From Isohypsibius dastychi (Eukaryota > Tardigrada > Eutardigrada > Parachela > Isohypsibiidae), in NCBI GenBank assembly GCA_034696485.1, contig JAQIWT010001111.1, positions 1-12,414 on the forward strand: a stretch of 12,414 nucleotides of DNA, read 5' to 3'. The notes beneath the pieces were generated by a model. It was not told the origin of the DNA, made no database searches, and saw nothing but the letters and a program-made list of their open reading frames with translations. A program made the translations under genes and the position numbers. Shown here in pieces: positions 1 through 7,725 of the stretch (positions within the stretch are counted from its first letter, which is position 1; every line of letters starts with the position of its first letter).

Positions 1-63
1 GTTCTTCATACCGTTCCAGGTTCTCGAAGAACAACGCTATAAAGATCACGGAAAAATATACGG
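1..63 (+). CDS. P450 exon fragment (proximal helix A region)
   Basis: The frame beginning at position 2 reads into LEEQRYKDHGKIYG, matching the conserved P450 stretch just before the first beta strands. It ends with the first two bases of a Gly codon at 62-63. Either the exon continues beyond the left edge, or it begins at 20 after the possible acceptor ttccag at 14-19; I cannot decide between these. Confidence 0.7.
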
Positions 64-567
64 GCAAGTTTTATCATGTTCGAGGTTGTCTATCGTATAT
101 TTGCGCTTCATATTATTTAGTGTATTCTGTATTCGATTTCCGGTTTTTATCATTTTGAAATACTTTTTGATACAACCTAAATCGACGATCTCGCAAATTT
201 GATTTTTGATTTTGGCATGAATTTTTACCAAGTAGTAGCCGCGAAAATGTCAAATTTCTACGCGAACAATTGATGAATTCATTTTGTTGAAAATAAACTG
301 GAAATTGTTGAATTTTTGAATTTCAAGTCGTTGAAAGTTACCTGAAAAACTGGTTTCAAATTGACTCCTGATTTGTATGGTTTCATTCTTCCTAACAGTT
401 GTGTCTTCGTGTTTCATAACATCTGATTGGTTAGATTCTTTTGTAAAAATCGTTAATTTTAAAAAGTCAAAATACATTTTTTCATCTTCCGGAATAATTA
501 TCTTTAAATCAAAAAGTTTAATTCCGGTGATGTCTCGTATTATCAATTAATATTTGTGTACTTCCAG
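64..567 (+). other. Apparent GC-AG intron in the P450 gene
   Basis: The only junction that keeps the P450 frame and gives KIYG-IYDGSSPG uses the donor gcaagt at 64-69 and the acceptor cttccag at 561-567. The nearby GT at 68-69 would put the next exon out of frame. GCAAGT is the standard rare-donor consensus for U2-type GC-AG introns. No gene is seen inside the 504-bp intron; minus-strand open frames here look like AT-rich noise. Confidence 0.75.
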
Positions 568-908
568 AATTTATGACGGTTCATCTCCCGGTTTGATTGT
601 CGGCGACCCGAAGTTGATAACAACTATCATGAACGGGACTGTGGCTCATAAAGTGTTCCATAATCGACGCGCTGTCAAAACAACTCACATCGTCATGAGT
701 AAATTCCTATCATCTTTGGAAGGCGCTGAATGGGACCGAGTTCGCAAAATCATCTTACCGACGTTCAGCTCTGGAAAATTAAAGTCCATCATCCCGATTA
801 TGAAGAAGAGTTCGGAAGCTATGATCGAAAGTCTGGAGAAAGCGGTGGATGGTCAGCTTCCGGTTGATTTGAAGGATTTGTTCGGGACTTACACTATGGA
901 CGTGATTG
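568..908 (+). CDS. P450 exon (helices B to E)
   Basis: Encodes IYDGSSPGLIVGDP through TYTMDVI, including helix C WDRVRKIILPTFSSGKLK, in which the Trp and Arg contact a heme propionate in characterised P450s. The donor is gtatgt at 909-914, phase 1. The frame closes with TGA soon after the donor, consistent with intron. Confidence 0.85.
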
Positions 909-1621
909 GTATGTTTTTGATGCTGTGATTTAACGGTAGTTTCTCTCATGACTTGTTCACCATATTCGCAAGAAATAATAAGCTATGAGGATTCAATAAG
1001 TTGAGAAAATAAATCAGGATCTAAGAAGAGCAGATTTGTTCATTTCAAAACTTTCCATATTTTTTTGACCAGCAAACAATGGCCAGGAGAGCTCGTAAAA
1101 GAAAAAATGTGGTGAAAATTGTCAAAAAATTGAAACTTGTAACACAGAGCCCGAATTTGTCCAGTTTTTTTTGAAAACAAGTGAGGGATGCGATACTCAC
1201 CTGAACTTCTAGAGAAATCGCTACAGCTCAACAATTGGAGCTGTTTTTCCTCTCGTGGTGGACCTCCTTTGTTTCGAAAATTATCTTAGGTGAACTAGTT
1301 ATTTTCGGAAAGAACGTTGGGGAAAAAACTTTTTTTAAATATTTTACAACATTTTTGGCAGATTTTGTTACAAATTTTGATCTAGAGGCATTTCGAAGAA
1401 CCTTGCATTTGTTTCGTTCTCCACTCAGATCTTCCCACCAAAATTTCAAAACGCCAAAAATTCTCGAAACGGCCTGAATTATTATGGGTTTTAGTTATGA
1501 GTAAGAAGGACTTGGGCCTTATTAATCTGATAATCAATGATGGTTCAAATTTTATTTCTTCATTCATAGCCTATTGTTCATTCAAAATTGTCTTCACTGA
1601 CTATATATCGCTTCATTTCAG
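909..1621 (+). other. P450 intron (GT-AG), no gene inside
   Basis: A 713-bp intron from gtatgt (909) to cttcatttcag (1611-1621). It is rich in A and T runs, with open frames on both strands between about 1040 and 1570. None of these shows recognisable protein features, and their overlap on both strands points to chance. I see no RNA gene or clear transposon ends. Confidence 0.65.
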
Positions 1622-2493
1622 CGAAGAGTGCATTTGCGACGGAGCCCAACCCCGAGTTCATCCGCCAAGCCAGTCGCCTCTTCACCTTCGAATTCTGGCG
1701 CAAATTCCTCGATTACGTCATTCCAATGTGGTTCCTCGACACGATCGGCTTCACAGTTCTCCCCCCAGAACCCATGGAATTTTTCCGACAAATCGGAATC
1801 AAGATAATCCGAGCACGCCGCACCGCCTGAAGTGAAGCATCGGAAGCCAAGGATTTCATGCAGCTTCTCATCAAGGCGAAAGGAGATGGCGAGAAGAAAC
1901 TGACGGAAGACGAGATCTTATCCCAGTGCGTGTTGTTCTTCTCAGTCGGATATGAAACCTCCTCGCAGCTCCTGACTTATTGCGCGTACTGCCTCGCTAC
2001 GAACCCGGAAGTCCAGGAAAAGTTGTTCTTGGAGCTCTCGGAGAATGATGACACGTATTTGGACGCCGTTATCGATGAAACACTCCGACTCCATAACCCG
2101 GTTCTCCGAATGGAACGAAGGGCAGCGGAGGACTTCCGGTTGGGAGATACCGGGATTGTCGTGCCGAAAGGAATGGTTGTTGGAATTCCAGTCTGGGCCA
2201 TCCATCATTCAGAGGAGTACTTCCCGCGACCGGAAGTGTTCGACCCGGAGAGATTCATTCGCGGAAGTAAGAAGCTCAGAAAGGATTGTTTGTTTCTACC
2301 GTTTGGAGATGGACCCCGGGGATGCATTGGGGAGAGATTCGCCATGATGGAGAGTCGGTTGGCGATCAAGGAAGTTGTGTTGAAGTTCAGATTTGTCAAA
2401 ACGGAAAAAACGAAGGTTCCGCTGGAGTTCTATCCCACCGGAAGACCGCTGCTGGGCCCCAAGGCTGTTTTTGTTGGAGTGGAGCGCCGATAA
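1622..2493 (+). CDS. P450 terminal exon with in-frame TGA at 1828-1830
   Basis: Encodes helices F to L and the heme-binding loop. The reading frame is the same before and after the TGA: FFRQIGIKIIRARRTA, stop, then SEASEAKDFMQLLIKAKG. This rules out a frameshift as the cause. A downstream ATG at 1858 could only make a C-terminal half-protein lacking the helix C heme contact. Confidence 0.85.
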
Positions 2494-2794
2494 ACTGATC
2501 TTGGGTAGAAAGTTGATGGTTTCTGTTTTTTCCTGAAACCGACCAGTTTTCACTATGTTATCAATTGGGATGAAGTTGGTTTTGATTTATTCGTTGGTTT
2601 TGTTTTCGTGGCGGGATGAGTTTATGGAGGAACGATAGAATCAGGATGATGAATTACATGGATATAAAGATGTGTGTGCTGCGGTAGCTTGTTTGCTTGG
2701 ATAGTCTTCGTATTATCATTTCAATGCATTCAGCGGAGTCAGCTGAGATAATCGACATTTCGAGAAAAACCAATGATGCCTTTTTCCATCGGGT
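2494..2794. other. P450 3' flank, nothing recognised
   Basis: About 300 bp between the P450 stop codon and the beginning of the receptor 5' module. I see no open frame with protein character, no RNA gene and no canonical AATAAA close to the stop. Confidence 0.5.
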
Positions 2795-2847
2795 CAGTTT
2801 TATGGATGGGAAAAATCTTTTCCGCATTGGGAGCTGAGAACCAATAC

Positions 2848-2999
2848 TATCGAGCATTTCAAAAGGTACTGCGGCTCGACAATTTGGTTTGACGTCAGTG
2901 CTTTGAAATTGAATCGAAATGACCAATGGAATTTGGTTGCTTTGAAACCAATGAAACGGGAGAGACCTCGAACCGCAGTACCTTTTGAAATGCACGATA
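2848..2999. mobile_element. Foldback (MITE-like) insertion with 32-bp inverted arms and possible TA duplication
   Basis: The arms at 2848-2879 and 2968-2999 are reverse complements apart from two mismatches; the core is CATTTCAAAAGGTACTGCGG. They are separated by an 88-bp spacer. Reading the ends as TA|TCGAGC and GCACGA|TA gives a TA target duplication, as made by Tc1/mariner-type transposases. The matching positions upstream of genes 2 and 4 run straight through without the insert. No coding capacity. Confidence 0.7.
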
Positions 3000-3122
3000 T
3001 TTTGATACGCTGCAACATCTTTAACCAACGTAACAAAGGCATGCATTGAGATATTAACTCCGCGCTAGGAACCCTGCATAGTAGAAGAAATGTAGTTTCC
3101 CTCACGTTAATGTCCATGTGTC

Positions 3123-3132
3123 TGTAATTACA
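3123..3132. promoter_or_regulatory. Palindromic TGTAATTACA site upstream of gene 1
   Basis: Perfect 10-bp palindrome with a TAATTA core, the type bound by homeodomain dimers. It is preserved at the same place upstream of gene 2 but degraded upstream of gene 4. Functional meaning is inferred only. Confidence 0.3.
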
Positions 3133-3209
3133 CAGCTTGTCAAATCTAATGCGCAGAGTACATTTCCGTTTTGCGCGATTAAAACCGACGTCGAAGAATT
3201 CAAACACAG

Positions 3210-3361
3210 TTGGGAGGACGCGATTTTGCGTGACTTGAAAGTGGAGGTTGGAAGTGTAGGTTGATTTAGGAATTCAAGACTGGCTCCAGACAGGAAAAAG
3301 CTTAATCCAACCTACACCTCAAACCTCCACTTTGCGAACCCGCAAAATCGCGTCCTCCCAA
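3210..3361. mobile_element. Foldback (MITE-like) insertion, 59-bp arms with 34-bp loop
   Basis: The left arm 3210-3268 and the reverse complement of 3303-3361 match at about 49 of 59 positions, with the outer 21 bp identical (TTGGGAGGACGCGATTTTGCG). The paralogous module upstream of gene 2 has the same flanks (AAACAC on the left, TTGTT(T/C)CGG on the right) with nothing between, so this is an insertion. No clear target-site duplication is visible. If transcribed, it would form a long hairpin. Confidence 0.8.
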
Positions 3362-3397
3362 GTGTTGTTTCGGTTTCGGCACTGGTTGGTTTTTCAC

Positions 3398-3426
3398 TAG
3401 ACTATTAGTTCGCTCGCAATTCAGCA
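3398..3426 (+). promoter_or_regulatory. Conserved block close to the gene 1 start, possible core promoter or transcription start
   Basis: The stretch from TCACTAGACTATTAG to CGCAATTCAGC is kept before genes 2 (about 5234-5268) and 4 (about 10306-10340), better than most of the surrounding module. TTCAGC resembles an initiator. There is no TATA box. Low confidence. Confidence 0.25.
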
Positions 3427-3478
3427 GTGTGGAGTGAATGCAGTTGCATCCTCATTTTTGTTCAATCCTTCTCAAAAG

Positions 3479-4549
3479 ATGAACACCTCGATTATTTCAG
3501 GGAAGAGCAACTCGTCGAACCAGACAACTGATCACATTGACGGCATTACCGCATTTACAACAGTGTCGCTGTTGGTTACGTTGAGCAGTTCTGTATTGAG
3601 CCTGCTTCTTTTTACCATCATCGTTTCCAACAAGCTCTTGAACAAAGGCTGTGGACTTTTGGTGGCCTTGTTGTCTCTGTCAGATTTTCTCATCTGTGGC
3701 ATACACATCCCAATCAATCTCATCATAACCGAACGTTTCTTCACCAACGGCATGCTACAGAACATCAGATTCTGCAGTGTAGCTAATTACTTATTCACGG
3801 CAACTATTTTCACCATGACCTGGACGGCTATGGCACTAGCAATCAACCGATTTTTCGCGACGTTCTGTACAGTTGGCCGCCATATGTGGAACACTAGGAG
3901 ATGCAATGTTCTGATGTGTTTGACAGCCACAGTGGTCGGATTCAGCATTTCTCTACCGGTTTTATTTCGGTTCGGTGGATATTACGATATCGCACCGCCA
4001 TCGTACTCTTGCAGGGTAATTATAACGGACCGGAATAAATACTCGGCAGCCATAATTATGGGAGGGTATTTCCCGGCTGTAATGACAGGAGTATGCTATG
4101 TCATCATCTGCTTGAAGATCAGACAATCTTCCCTCAGGCATAGAACCCAACCGGTCCAGAGTCTGAATTCAGCTGCGACGGCGATTTCTGTGGAGCGCAG
4201 GGCTAATGTCACCGTTATGCTGGCCATTAGTTATTTGTGGCTGGTATTCTGTCATATCCCGAACTATATCGTCCGAGACTTGAAGAACGTTGGATTTGCT
4301 GGTCGACAGCTGGCTCGCTTTTTCTTGATTGCGGCATATGCTGGATCACCGGTGAATAAAAAAGATCTTACAGGCAACGATTTGTTATTTTCGCTGGTTT
4401 AGGTCATCTTTCTGCTAGTCAATCGTGACTACCGGAATGAGTTTGCCAAGCTTTTCGGACATGTGAAGAATTTTGTGCGACGCGCCGCTCGGACTGAACC
4501 TGTTAGTCCACGGGATCTCCCACTCGAAAATATCGGCGGAAAAACCTGA
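3479..4549 (+). CDS. Rhodopsin-class-like GPCR, paralogue 1 (exons 3479-4351 and 4403-4549)
   Basis: A 339-residue seven-helix receptor of the plasma membrane. The start is the first in-frame ATG and matches the paralogues (MNTS, MNIS). The N-terminus carries glycosylation sequons (NSS, NQT). Approximate helices: TM1 27-49, TM2 58-81 with LSLSD (Asp at 2.50), TM3 96-122, TM4 142-163, TM5 188-212, TM6 246-266, TM7 277-297. Cys99 and Cys178 can form the usual TM3-ECL2 disulfide. Departures from class A consensus: NRF (123-125) for DRY, no Trp in TM4, CHIP (258-261) for CWxP, SPVIF (290-294) for NPxxY. Helix 8 begins NRDYRNEF. The 51-bp intron has donor gtgaat (phase 0, CCG|GTC) and acceptor tttag. 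The NRF motif recalls insect Tre1/Moody receptors (NRY), but that relationship is only a suggestion. Ligand unknown. Intact, so probably functional. Confidence 0.9.
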
Positions 4550-4777
4550 TCTGGTGGTGAAACACCAGTTGAACAAAAAAATTACCTGCTTAGTTTTTTT
4601 GAATTATAAGCCGACAGTAGAATTACAGTAGAAGCTTTCGGAGTGAACGCTGCGAATGGTGAACAGGTGTCTGCAATTAACAAGTTTTGACAGCCCGTTT
4701 TTGTTCACTTCCCCAACATTTTCTGCAGATTTGTCGATTCCATCTGTCGCCCCGCTCCCCCTCTCGTAGGAGATTCA
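4550..4777. other. Gene 1 3' flank, proximal part
   Basis: The first bases after the stop (GATCTGGTG, AAACACCAG, TTGAACAAAAA, ATTACCTG) closely match the 3' flank of gene 4 and more weakly that of gene 2. The rest up to 4777 shows nothing recognisable. Confidence 0.5.
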
Positions 4778-4920
4778 TCGGGACCGGCTGTGTGTAACGC
4801 AGGACAAGGAAGGCTGTCTACGACATCAGTTCCGGAATGCTAAATGAAAATTATCCTATACCATTTCCGATCATTGAGTGACTTGTTGTACAGTATATAC
4901 TGCGTCTTATGTTGCTTATG
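4778..4920 (+). repeat. Duplicated receptor 3' flank, copy 1
   Basis: Matches 6521-6650 downstream of gene 2: GGCTGTGTGTAACGCAG versus GGCTGTGTATTACGCAG, then CAAGGAAGGCTGT, ATATCAGTTCCGGA or ACATCAGTTCCGGA, CCATTTCCGAT versus CCATGTCCGAT, and TGCGTCTT. This shows the duplicated unit extended beyond the receptor's 3' end. A short imperfect tandem of GCGTCTTAT follows from 4902. Confidence 0.65.
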
Positions 4921-4984
4921 CGTCTTATTTCTCAAGCGTCTCATGTCGTGTTTGCAAGGGTTGTGAATGTTGCTTTGGCTCGCT

Positions 4985-5299
4985 GGGCTCCAATACCACC
5001 CTATAACATTTTCGACCACGTAACAAATAGATACAATGAGCTTTTATCACCGCCCTAGTAACCCGGCTCAGAAGAGATTTGCAATTTTCCTCACATTAAT
5101 GTCCATATGTATTGTAATTACACAGCTCATGAAATCTGATGCGGAGAGTAAAATTCCGTTTCTGCAATCATAAGACCGACGTCGACGAATTTAAACACGA
5201 ATTGGTTGTTCCGGTTGGGGTACTGGTTGATTTCTCATAGACTATCATCGGTTCGCTTGCAATTCAGCATCCTCATTTTTGTTCAATCTTTATCAAAAC
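4985..5299 (+). repeat. Duplicated receptor 5' module, copy 2 (upstream of gene 2)
   Basis: The shortest and cleanest copy of the module described for gene 1, with neither foldback element. It serves as the empty-site reference: CCAATACC...CATTTTCGACCACGTAACAAA across foldback 1 and AAACACGAATTGGTTGTTCCGG across foldback 2. Confidence 0.7.
5113..5122. promoter_or_regulatory. Palindromic TGTAATTACA site upstream of gene 2
   Basis: Same 10-bp palindrome as before gene 1, about 187 bp before the start codon. In gene 1 the spacing is about 204 bp once foldback 2 is discounted. Preservation may reflect recent duplication rather than function. Confidence 0.3.
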
Positions 5300-6413
5300 A
5301 TGAATATTTCGATTAGTTCCGGGAAGAACAACTCGTCGAACCAGACAGCTGATAATGTCGGCGGCGTTACCGCATATACAACAGTGTCCCTGTTGGTTAC
5401 ATTGATCAGTGCTGTATTGAGCCTACTACTTCTTACAATCATCCTTTCCAACAAGCCCTTGAACAAAGGCTGCGGACTTCTAGTGGCCTTGTTGTCTCTA
5501 TCCGATTTTCTTATATGTGGCATCCACATTCCAATCAATCTCATCATAACCGAACGTTTTTTCGCAAACGGCATGCTACAGAACATCAGATTCTGCAGTG
5601 CAGCTAATTATTTATTCACGGCAACTATTTTCACCATGACCTGGACAGCGATGATCCTGGCGGTGAGCCGATTTTTCGCGACATTTTTCTGCACAGTTGG
5701 CCGCCATATCTGGAACGCTAGGAAGTTCAATGTTCTGTTATGTTTGACCGCCACACTGGTTGGATTCAGCATTCCTCTGCCAGTTTTATTTCGGTTCGGT
5801 GGATACTACGATATCGCCCCACCGTCGTACTCTTGCAGGCTGATCATAACGGACTGGAGTAAATACTCGGCAATGACCATCATGGGGTGGTATTTTCCGG
5901 CTGTAATAACAGGAGCCTGTTATGTTATGATCTGCATCAAGGTCAAACGATCCTCAATGAGACATCAAATTCAACCGGTACAAAAACCGACTTTTCCTGC
6001 GCGGGCAACTTCTGCGCCCGCCGAGCGAAGAACTAACATAACCATCATGCTTTCTGTTGGGTATCTGTGGCTGGTATTCTGTCATATTCCGAACTATATC
6101 GTCCGGGACTTGAAGAATGTTGGTTTTGCTGGTCGGCAGTTGGCTCGCTTTTTCGTGATTGCAGCCTTCTCTGGATCACCGGTAAGTGAGCAAGACTGAC
6201 GGATGACCTGTTAGTGTTGTCTCATCTGTTTTATAGGTCATCTTTCTGCTAGTTAATCGCGACTACCGAACTGAATTCGCCAGGATTCTCAAACTTGTGA
6301 AGAACTTTGCTCGACGCACCGCCCGAACTGAACCTGTTATTCCACGGGATCTCCCACTCGCGAATATCGGCGGGAAAAAAGATCTGGAAAAACACCAAGC
6401 TGAACCAAGATAA
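5300..6413 (+). CDS. Rhodopsin-class-like GPCR, paralogue 2 (exons 5300-6181 and 6237-6413)
   Basis: A 352-residue receptor very close to paralogue 1. The start is the first in-frame ATG, aligned to the MNxS starts of the others; the NSS and NQT sequons are kept. TM3 ends in SRF (123-125), so the DRY acidic residue is Ser here and Asn in the other copies. One extra Phe lengthens the second loop (ATFFCTV). TM6 has CHIP and TM7 SPVIF; helix 8 starts NRDYRTEF. The 55-bp intron uses the consensus donor gtaagt and acceptor ttatag at the same codon as paralogue 1. The C-terminal tail keeps PRDLPL and NIGGK but runs about 10 residues beyond the stop of paralogue 1, ending KDLEKHQAEPR. All frames are intact. 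Ligand not inferable. Confidence 0.9.
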
Positions 6414-6520
6414 TTAGTTTAATTCTGGAGCCATAAGCCCGTATACATGGTTTCATTTCATTTTTCACGATAGTTTTGATTGCCAGGGTGAATATTATGA
6501 TGCCCATTAGAGCATGTTTA

Positions 6521-6650
6521 ACGGGAATCGGCTGTGTATTACGCAGTGCAAGGAAGGCTGTTTACAATATCAGTTCCGGAGTTTGGAATAGAAATCATCC
6601 TGTGCCATGTCCGATTACTGAGTAATTTAATGTACGTGATGCGTCTTGCC
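6521..6650 (+). repeat. Duplicated receptor 3' flank, copy 2
   Basis: Counterpart of 4778-4920 downstream of gene 1, same orientation and similar distance from the stop (about 110 bp here, 230 bp there). Open frames across it on both strands are not conserved between copies, so it looks non-coding. Confidence 0.6.
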
Positions 6651-6714
6651 GTGCTGGTGAGATGGCGCATAATGGAGCACTGCGACCTTTCTCGATCTGG
6701 ATGTAACCATCGCA

Positions 6715-6965
6715 GTTATCAGCGTCTTCCGTGTCACACGCAGCCGATCCCTGCAAATATTGTTGCTTTTGTGGAGACCAATTATATGCAATGTAAATAT
6801 AATAAAGTAAGAGATGGGGCACCATCGACACCACTCTAGTCCTCGGGGCAATGCTCTCCAAACCACCTGAACTCCGGGCACCACTATTCTCAATGTTGTT
6901 TGAAATTTTGCAACTCGGGCAGCTGTCCTTCGAAAAATGGGTAAAGGAACCGTCATCAGCAATAC
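6715..6965 (+). repeat. Dispersed repeat R, copy 1 (after gene 2)
   Basis: Aligns colinearly with 9430-9712. Shared landmarks: CTCCAAATATTAT or CTGCAAATATTGT, GAATATAATAA or AAATATAATAA followed by (G)GTRAGAGAT, TGCTCTCCAAA, GGGGCACCA or CGGGCACCA, TTCTCAATG, GCAACT(T)CGGGCAGC, and ATCATCAGC or GTCATCAGC. An AATAAA at 6801-6806 could act as a distal poly(A) signal for gene 2. No conserved reading frame is evident between the copies. Confidence 0.65.
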
Positions 6966-7725
6966 GTTAAGTTAACTGATCAGCAAGATCAACTCCACTC
7001 CTTGTATCCACTCCTCGAGTCGGATCTTACTCCATATCAAGCTCTGGATCGTTCTGCACTCGTTCTTGATGGCGAGTGACTTCAACATTTGCTTCACTTC
7101 AGTTGGTCTGTCAAGGTCAATGCGACTTGTTGGAAGATTCACCTTACCCAAAACCTATTTTATCAACTCGGAAACTCTAGTTCTATTCTCATCATCAGAA
7201 AGACGACAGAATCAGTAGAATCAGGAGTACCTAAGGGCTGCAAGGATGACGATACCACAGCCATTCGTTAAGGTGCTTCCACGTGGAGACATTGGACCAA
7301 TACCTACTTTACTCATAATAAGATCTAATATGCAGATCTGGCTTTCAGAATCTTTTAAGCGAGAACTCAGTCGCCAAACGACCTAACGAAGTTTAAGCAA
7401 TGATAAACTTTTTCTTTCATGAATGCAAACGATACGCTTTTCCAGAAATATCAAGTTTCTTGGAGAATCGTGATGTGAGTTATTGTGGTCGTGATTTCGT
7501 CGAACAAAATGGTGTCCCAGGATCTGGGGTGCTGTGGACTTGAGTTGTGTCAACGTTGCCCGAAGCTCTTACCACAGAATTAAGTCTCGAGATGCACAAT
7601 TTAAATAAAATGGTCGTGACTTTAACGAACGGATTAAAAATAGATGAAGGCGCGGTAATGACATCCAAAAAACCCAAGTAGCTCTGCTTGACCTGGTGTC
7701 ATTCTGGCTCAGTTCACCCCGCCGA
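6966..7725. other. Intergenic, between gene 2 flank and gene 3 3' end
   Basis: About 760 bp with no recognised gene. One minus-strand open stretch (7154 down to 6972, 60 codons, first ATG at 7088) looks compositionally protein-like but matches no family I know. The segment next to 7725 is the 3' flank of gene 3. Confidence 0.5.

Larger units (their letters stand above)
1..2493 (+). pseudogene. Cytochrome P450, CYP3-clan-like, 5'-truncated by the window and interrupted by an in-frame stop
   Basis: Heme-thiolate monooxygenase of the ER membrane. Three exons are visible: up to 63, 568-908 and 1622-2493; the N-terminal anchor lies outside the window. The exons join cleanly in frame (codon GG|A at the first junction, G|CG at the second, giving DVIAKSAFATEP, typical of CYP3/CYP5-type enzymes). 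Motifs seen in order: helix C WDRVR (from 731), I-helix VGYET (1945-1959), K-helix ETLR (2077-2088), PERF, and the heme loop FGDGPRGCIG with its Cys at 2323-2325; stop TAA 2491-2493. Oddities: an in-frame TGA at 1828-1830 lies between the F-G region and the conserved DFMQLL segment, with no GT-AG intron able to remove it. Between the J helix and YLDAVIDETLR the protein is about a dozen residues shorter than vertebrate CYP3A. The rest of the frame is intact, so inactivation is either recent or an assembly or base error. Family assignment is secure; clan is inferred from motif wording. Confidence 0.85.
2795..3478 (+). repeat. Duplicated receptor 5' module, copy 1 (upstream of gene 1), carrying two foldback insertions
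   Basis: Landmarks shared with the modules before genes 2 and 4, in the same order: AATCTTTTCCGCATT (also gene 4), CCAACGTAACAAAG, a CACGTTAATGTCCATGTGT block with GTAATTACACAGC, AAATCTAATGCGCAGAGTACATTTCCG, GACGTCGA, TTCACTAGACTATTAG and GCAATTCAGCA just before the start codon. Without the two inserts of about 150 bp the module is close to the length of the gene 2 copy. It probably contains the promoter and any 5' UTR. Confidence 0.75.

Noticed and set aside
1040-1570. Overlapping open frames on both strands inside the P450 intron
   Set aside because: AT-rich, mutually overlapping on opposite strands, no domain-like sequence; fits chance openness in an intron.
2955-2980. GGTTCGAGGTC-like sequence (minus strand) resembling a tRNA B box, hinting at a SINE
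   Set aside because: No A box at proper distance and no tRNA fold; it is part of the inverted arm of foldback 1.
3434-3478. Upstream extension of the gene 1 frame
   Set aside because: It opens with GTG, not ATG, and paralogues 2 and 4 align from the MNxS methionine; the same reasoning excludes the 8856 and 5279 extensions.
4902-4945. Three imperfect GCGTCTTAT repeats, possible tandem array
   Set aside because: Only three degenerate units with unequal spacing; no evidence of an array.
6534-6962. Open frames on both strands over the gene 2 3' flank and repeat R
   Set aside because: The corresponding paralogous copies (4778-4920, 9430-9712) do not keep these frames, so they are not conserved coding sequence.
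6972-7154. 60-codon open minus-strand stretch with protein-like composition (DRPTEVKQMLK, RLEEWIQG)
   Set aside because: The only ATG would give 38 residues, no family recognised, and no continuation upstream; may be a relic of a retroelement or gene but cannot be supported.
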